From assembly GCA_032158295.1 (NCBI GenBank), contig CM063252.1, positions 19,984,036 through 20,048,035 on the forward strand: DNA of 64,000 bases, given 5' to 3'. This DNA is from Pycnopodia helianthoides (lineage: Eukaryota > Echinodermata > Asteroidea > Forcipulatida > Asteriidae). The translations under genes and the position numbers were made by a program. Shown here in pieces: positions 57,200-64,000 of this stretch. The notes under the pieces are model-generated. The model ran no database searches. It worked only from the letters and a program-made list of their open reading frames with translations, and was not told the DNA's origin. Numbering within the stretch: position 1 is the stretch's first letter; each line of letters starts with the position of its first letter.

Positions 57200-60100
57200 A
57201 AAACAAGGAAAACAGGATGGTTATCAAGAATGGAACAAGGTTAGTGTTCCGTCTGTAACTAATCATAATTGGAAGTGAGGTATTTTGTATGCCTTGTTGT
57301 GGGTTAATTGAGGGGTTGGTGTCGTAGCTCTGAAACATGGAGGTGAGTGTACCCCCCCCCCCCTAATACAATGAGGTTGATGGCAGGGGCTCAGATGATT
57401 AGATTTCACCAAGAAATCTAAATTCAAGACAAAGTACATGATACGTAAATAAAAAAACCAGTATTGTTACCCCAAGGTGTTGTGACACCTTTGCATTAAT
57501 GTGGTAATGTTCATGCCAAATCAAGTAGAACTGATAAAGGGTCAAATGTCAGTTATAAGCAGACTTGTGCAATAATTTTTGGTAGTTTTGTATTTGGATC
57601 ACACGTAGTTAAGAATGTTGATGCTTTTTTGTCTTTGATAATTTACTTCTTATTATTTCATTTAAATGTTTTTTCTTCGTAATGACCCATGTCCATTTCC
57701 AACTTGACTTTGCAAGAACAAAGTCACACTTGTGTTCAGTGCTGCAATAACAGCCCACTAAACGACGATGATACACAATAACGAACTTACATTTATACCA
57801 TTCTGTAGACACCCATGCTCATGTGAGGTAAACAGTGTGCTGATGATGTGTACTTGAGGTCTCACACACTCAGGTGATGGGTAGATCGCATTTGAGAATG
57901 ACGTACCTTTCTATAATTGAATTAACAAAATAAAATTACTCATTAGACAAATGTTTTGTGTAAAAGGTAATTCCTTTTACTCAAATGCTATTTGGATTTT
58001 TTTGGTTTTATGTGCAACCATGAACAAAATTAAAGATGCAAAATATAAATTAAGAAGCTGATCATCAAGTCAAAAGCTTTTATGAATTCCTCTTTACTGG
58101 AGTAATGTCTCTTCTTTATCAGAGTGAGATAGGTTTAATTAGAAACACTAATTTTTTTAAGAAACATTGTCATGTACTATTATAGTTTGTTTCTACAGAT
58201 TTCAGACCTACATTTAAAAGTAAATGGAATGTCTTGCACCTTCTTATGAAAGTGAAATAAAATTGAGAAGAATTGGACCCAAATTAAAATACCTTAAGCT
58301 AGTAAGATTGGAAAGCTATACAGAAGTTGAAAATGGTCATCAAATGACCACTGGCTAGCCAGCTTTCCCAGGTTTTGTAAACCCCTTGTTTCCCTGGTTG
58401 CAATGGCACTGTAAAGTCGAACACTTCTGATGGGCCCCTATCAACAAAATAAATGAAAAAATACGGAGAGAGATACGGGCTAATAGCTCAGTTGGTAGAG
58501 GCCGAAGTTATCGGGGTTTGGGTTCAAATCAAATGAACACTCCCTTGGTCATATGTCGTTTGTTAACAAACCCACAAATTAGAAAACAAGGAAAACAGGA
58601 TGGTTATCAAGAATGGAACAAGGTTAGTGTTCCGTCTGTAATAATCATAATTGGAATGTGAGGTATTTTGTATGCCTTGTTGTGGTTAAATAGGGTTGTG
58701 TCAGCTTGAAACATGGAGGTGAGTGTACCCACCCCCCCCCAATACAAGAGTTGATGGCAGGGGTTTCAGATGATTAGATTTCACCAGGAAATCTAATTCA
58801 GACAAAGTACTGATACGTAAATTTCCACTTTGACAGAGAAGGTATTTGGCATACCAGGCTGATGCAGTTCTTTAGGCACCACTTTTCTTGATTGGTTAAA
58901 CTTGTTGGATGGTGAAAAAAGAGTTGCATCCCCTCAAAGTGATCCCTTGGCTGCCGCTTCCCAGGTTTGATTGTAAACTTAGGTGTAGTCCCTGGCTACA
59001 TGGCAGTTAAAGGTTGTACGGCTTCTGACTGGCACCCTCGAACAAACTTACTGACAAAATACGGAGACCGCCAACATAGGGCTAGATAGCTCAGTTGGTA
59101 GAGGGCCGGTACGTTAATGCGGAGGTTGTTGGTTCAAATCACACTCTGGTCAATGTTTGTTTGTTCAACCCCAAATTAGAAAACAAGGAAAACAGGATGG
59201 TTATCAAGAAGGGAACAAGGTTAGTGTTCCGTCTGTAATTAAATGGAATGCCATGCACCTTCTTATGAAAGTGAAATAAATGAGAAGAATTGGACCCAAA
59301 TTAAAATACCTTAAGCTAGTAAGATTGGAAAGCTATACAGAAGTTGAAAATGGTTTCCACTTTGACAGAGAAGGTATTTGGCATACCAGGCTGTAGCAGT
59401 TCTTTAGGCATCACTTTTCTTGATTGGTTAAACTTGTTGGATGGTGAAAAAAGAGTTGCATCCCCTCAAAGTGATCCCTGGCTGCCGCTTCCCAGGTTTG
59501 ATTGTAAACTTAGGTGTAATCCCTGGGTACATGGCAGTTAAAGGTTGTACGGCTTCTGACTGGCACCCTCGAACAAACTTACTGACAAAATAGGGAGACC
59601 GCCAACATAGGGCTAGATAGCTCAGTTGGTAGAGGGCCGGTACGTTAATGCGGAGGTTGTTGGTTCAAATCACACTCTGGTCAATATTTGTTTGTTCAAC
59701 CCCAAATTAGAAAACAAGGAAAACAGGATGGTTATCAAGAATGGAACAAGGTTAGTGTTCCGTCTGTAATTAATCATAGTTGGAAGTGAGGTATTTTGTA
59801 TGCCTTGTTGTGGGTTAATTGAGGGGGTTGGTTGCCTTGTTGTGGGTTAATTGAGGGGGTTGGTGTCGTAGCTCTGAAACATGGAGGTGAGTGTACCCCC
59901 CCCCCATCCCCCAATACAATGAGGTTGATGGCAGGGGCTCAGATGATTAGATTTCACCAACAAATCTAAATTCAAGACAAAGTACATGATACGTAAATAA
60001 AAAAAACCAGTATTGTTACCCCAAGGTGTTGTGACACCTTTGCATTAATGTGGTAATGTTTGTGCCAAATCAAATAGAACTGATAAGGGGTCAAATGTAA

Positions 60101-63100
60101 GTTATAAGCAGACTTGTGCAATAATTTTTGGTAGTTTTGTATTTGGATAAAGCGTAGTTAAGAATGATGATGCTTTTTTGTCTTTGATAATTTACTTCTT
60201 ATTATTTCATTTAAATGTTTTTTCTTCGTAATGACCCATGTCCATTTCCAACTCGACTTTGCAAGAACAAAGTCACACTTGTGTTCAGTGCTGCAGTAAC
60301 AGCCCACTAAACGACGATGATTCACAATAACAAACTTACATTTATACCATCCTGTAGACACCCATGCTCATGTGAGGTAAACAGTGTGCTGATGATGTGT
60401 ACTTGAGGTCTCACACACTCAGGTGATGGGTAGATCGCATTTGAGAATGACGTACCTTTCTATAATTGAATTAACAAAATAAAATTACTCATTAGACAAA
60501 TGTTTTGTGTAAAAAGTAATTCCTTTTACTCAAATGCTTTTGGATTTTTTTGGTTTTATGTGCAACCACGAACAAAATTAAAGATGCAAAATATAAGTTA
60601 AGAAGCTGATCATCAAGTCAAAAGCTTTTATGAATTCCCCTTTACTGTAGTAAATTCTCTTCTTTATCAGAGTGAGATAGGTTTAATTAGAAACACTAAT
60701 TTTTTTAAGAAACATTGTCATGTACTATTATAGTTTGTTTCTACAGATTTCATACCTACATTTAAAAGTAAATGGAATGCCTTGCACCTTCTTATGAAAG
60801 TGAAATAAATTGAGAAGAATTGGACCCAAATTAAAATACCTTAAGCTAGTAAGATTGGAAAGCTATACAGAAGTTGAAAATGGTTTCCACTTTGACAGAG
60901 AAGGTATTTGGCATACCAGGCTGTAGCAGTTCTTTAGGCATCACTTTTCTTGATTGGTTAAACTTGTTGGATGGTGAAAAAAGAGTTGCATCCCCTCAAA
61001 GTGATCCCTGGCTGCCGCTTCCCAGGTTTGATTGTAAACTTAGGTGTAATCCCTGGGTACATGGCAGTTAAAGGTTGTACGGCTTCTGACTGGCACCCCC
61101 GAACAAACTTACTGACAAAACATAGGGCTAGATAGCTCAGTTGGTAGAGGGCCGGTACGTTAATGCGGAGGTTGTTGGTTCAAATCACACTCTGGTCATA
61201 TTTGTTTGTTCAACCCCAAATTAGAAAACAAGGAAAACAGGATGGTTATCAAGAATGGAACAAGGTTAGTGTTCCGTCTGTAACTAATCATAATTGGAAG
61301 TGAGGTATTTTGTATGCCTTGTTGTGGGTTAATTGAGGGGGTTGGTGTCGTAGCTCTGAAACATGGAGGTGAGTGTACCCCCCCCCCCAATACAATGAGG
61401 TTGATGGCAGGGGCTCAGATGATTAGATTTCACCAACAAATCTAAATTCAAGACAAAGTACATGATACGTAAATAAAAAAACCAGTATTGTTACCCCAAG
61501 GTGTTGTGACACCTTTGCATTAATGTGGTAATGTTCGTGCCAAATCAAATAGAACTGTTAAGGGGTCAAATGTCAGTTATAAGCAGATTTGTGCAATAAT
61601 TTTTGGTAGTTTTGTATTTGGATCACCCGTAGTTAAGAATGTTGATGCTTTTTTGTCTTTGATAATTTACTTCTTATTATTTTATTTAAATGTTTTTTCT
61701 TCGTAATGACCCATGTCCATTTCCAACTTGACTTTGCAAGAACAAAGTCACACTTGTGTTCAGTGCTGCAGTAACACCCACTAAACGACGATGATACACA
61801 ATAACGAACTTACATTTATACCATTCTGTAGACACCCATGCTCATGTGAGGTAAACAGTGTGCTGATGATGTGCACTTGAGGTCTCACACACTCAGGTGA
61901 TGGGTAGATCGCATTTGAGAATGACGTACCTTTCTATAATTGAATTAACAAAATAAAATTACTCATTAGACAAATGTTTTGTGTAAAAAGGAATTCCTTT
62001 TACTCAAATGCTATTTGGATTTTTTTGGTTTTATGTGCAACCACGAACAAAATTAAAGATGCAAAATATAAATTAAGAAGCTGATCATCAAGTCAAAAGC
62101 TTTTATGAATTTCCCTTTACTGGAGTAAGTCTCTTCTTTATCAGAGTGAGATAGGTTTAATTAGAAACACTAATTTTTTTAAGAAACATTGTCATGTACT
62201 ATTATTGTTTGTTTCTACAGATGTCATACCTACATTTAAAAGTAAATGGAATGTCCTTGCACCTTCTTATAAAGGTGAAATAAATTGAGAAGAATTGGAC
62301 CCAAATTAAAATACCTTAAGCTAGTAAGATTGGAAAGCTATACAGAAGTTGAAAATGGTTTCCACTTTGACAGAGAAGGTGTTTGGCATACCAGGCTGAT
62401 GCAGTTCTTTAGGCATCACTTTTCTTGTTGGTTAAACTTGTTGGATGGTGAAAAAAGAGTTGCATCCCCTCAAAGTGATCCCTTGGCTGCCGCTTCCCAG
62501 GTTTGATTGTAAACTTAGGTGTAATCCCTGGCTACATGGCAGTTAAAGGTTGTATGGCTTCTGACTGGCACCCTCGAACAAACTTACTGACAAAATAGGG
62601 AGACCGCCAACATAGGGCTAGATAGCTCAATTGGTAGAGGGCCGGTACATTAATGCGGAGGTTGTTGGTTCAAATCACACTCTGGTCAATATTTGTTTGT
62701 TCAACCCCAAATTAGAAAACAAGGAAAACAGGATGGTTATCAAGAAGGGAACAAGGTTAGTGTTCCGTCTGTAATTAAATGGAATGCCTTGCACCTTCTT
62801 ATGAAAGTGAAATAAATTGAGAAGAATTGGACCCAAATTAAAATACCTTAAGCTAGTAAGATTGGAAAGCTATACAGAAGTTGAAAATGGTTTCCACTTT
62901 GACAGAGAAGGTATTTGGCATACCAGGCTGATGCAGTTCTTTAGGCATCACTTTTCTTGATTGGTTAAACTTGTTGGATGGTGAAAAAAAAAATTGCATC
63001 CCCTCAAAGTGATCCCTTGGCTGCAGCTTCCCAGGTTTGATTGTAAACTTAGGTGTAGTCCCTGGCTACATGGCAGTTAAAGGTTGTACGGCTTCTGACT

Positions 63101-64000
63101 GGCACCCTCGAACAAACTTACTGACAAAATAGGGAGACCGCCAACATAGGGCTAGATAGCTCAGTTGGTAGAGGGCCGGTACGTTAATGCGGAGGTTGTT
63201 GGTTCAAATCACACTCTGGTCAATATTTGTTTGTTCAACCCCAAATTAGAAAACAAGGAAAACAGGATAGTTATCAAGAAGGGAACAAGGTTAGTGTTCC
63301 GTCTGTAATTAATCATAATTGGAAGTGAGGTATTTTGTATGCCTTGTTGTGGGTTAATTGAGGGGGTTGGTGTCATAGCTCTGAAACATGGAGGTGAGTG
63401 TACCCCCCCCCCCCCAATACAATGAGGTTGATGGCAGGGGCTCAGATGATTAGATTTCACCAACAAATCTAAATTCAAGACAAAGTACATGATACGTAAA
63501 TAAAAAAAACAGTATTGTTACCCCAAGGTGTTGTGACACCTTTGCATTAATGTGGTAATGTTCGTGCCAAATCAAATAGAACTGATAAGGGGTCAAATGT
63601 CAGTTATAAGCAGATTTGTGCAATAATTGTTGGTAGTTTTGTATTTGGATCACCCGTAGTTAAGAATGTTGATGCTTTTTTGTCTTTGATAATTTACTTC
63701 TTATTATTTCATTTAAATGTTTTTTCTTCGTAATGACCCATGTCCATTTCCAACTTGACTTTGCAAGAACAAAGTCACACTTGTGTTCAGTGCTGCAGTA
63801 ACAGCCCACTAAACGAGGATGATACACAATAACGAACTTACATTTATACCATTCTGTAGACACCCATGCTCATGTGAGGTAAACAGTGTGCTGATGATGT
63901 GTACTTGAGGTCTCACACACTCAGGTGATGGGTAGATCGCATTTGAGAATGACGTACCTTTCTATAATTGAATTAACAAAATAAAATTACTCATTAGACA
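57200..64000. repeat. Tandem array of a 1.5-kb composite unit with tRNA-like segment
   Basis: Units start with AAAACAAGGAAAACAGGATG at 57200, 58583, 59180, 59711, 61225, 62716 and 63250; the last is cut by the window. Full units are about 1.5 kb. Short units (59180, 62716; about 530 bp) share one internal deletion joining GTCTGTAATT to AAATGGAATG. The unit at 58583 (597 bp) has a different deletion. Most units end with GGCTAGATAGCTCAGTTGGT (A box) and TTGGTTCAAATCACACTCTG (B box), then TTGTTCAACCCCAAATTAG. A/C-tract runs near GTGTACCCC vary in length. A 67-codon minus-strand frame (at 57812, 60361 and 63863) recurs in full units; its protein resembles nothing I know. Confidence 0.9.

Noticed and set aside
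59600..63220. Functional tRNA genes in the 1.5-kb array
   Set aside because: A and B boxes are intact, but the acceptor and anticodon stems do not pair properly and the sequence is carried in every repeat unit.

Overview
This window is eukaryotic nuclear DNA: genes are split by GT-AG introns, base composition is AT-rich, and interspersed and satellite repeats are dense. The gene set (DDX10, an astacin metalloprotease ending in a kringle, LYRM2), an L2-type LINE relic, tRNA-headed SINEs and many TTAA-flanked miniature transposons fit a marine invertebrate deuterostome, most likely an echinoderm. That placement is inferred, not proved.

Gene-bearing part (1-26.5 kb). The 3' two thirds of DDX10 (plus strand, 12 exons, 142-10682) enters from the left edge with the DEAD box and runs to its stop codon. 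A C-rich 28-bp minisatellite lies 1.5 kb downstream. A complete seven-exon secreted astacin protease with a C-terminal kringle follows at 15029-21097 (467 codons). LYRM2, a small mitochondrial LYR-motif protein, is complete on the minus strand at 23844-26020 (86 codons, three exons).

Middle part (26.5-37.7 kb). A chain of short exons with good splice sites reads away from the LYRM2 promoter. It has no long reading frame and looks like a spliced non-coding RNA. Its introns hold a TTAA element, an exactly 80-bp satellite array, a 7-bp microsatellite and an array of tRNA-like units with intact Pol III A and B boxes.

Repeat part (37.8-64 kb). A roughly 104-bp AT-rich satellite (about 35 copies) is followed by 16 copies of a roughly 500-bp satellite, two fold-back repeats, a region of dispersed repeats, and a tandem array of a 1.5-kb composite unit that contains a tRNA-like sequence and continues past the right edge. 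At 54162-55121 a 960-bp TTAA-flanked inverted-repeat element carries a broken copy of the C-terminal domain of P2X7-like proteins. This cargo-carrying element is the most unusual object in the window.

The three genes do not form a pathway. The main theme is a change from a gene-bearing region to satellite-rich DNA around 32 kb, with TTAA-type (piggyBac-like) elements inserted across both.
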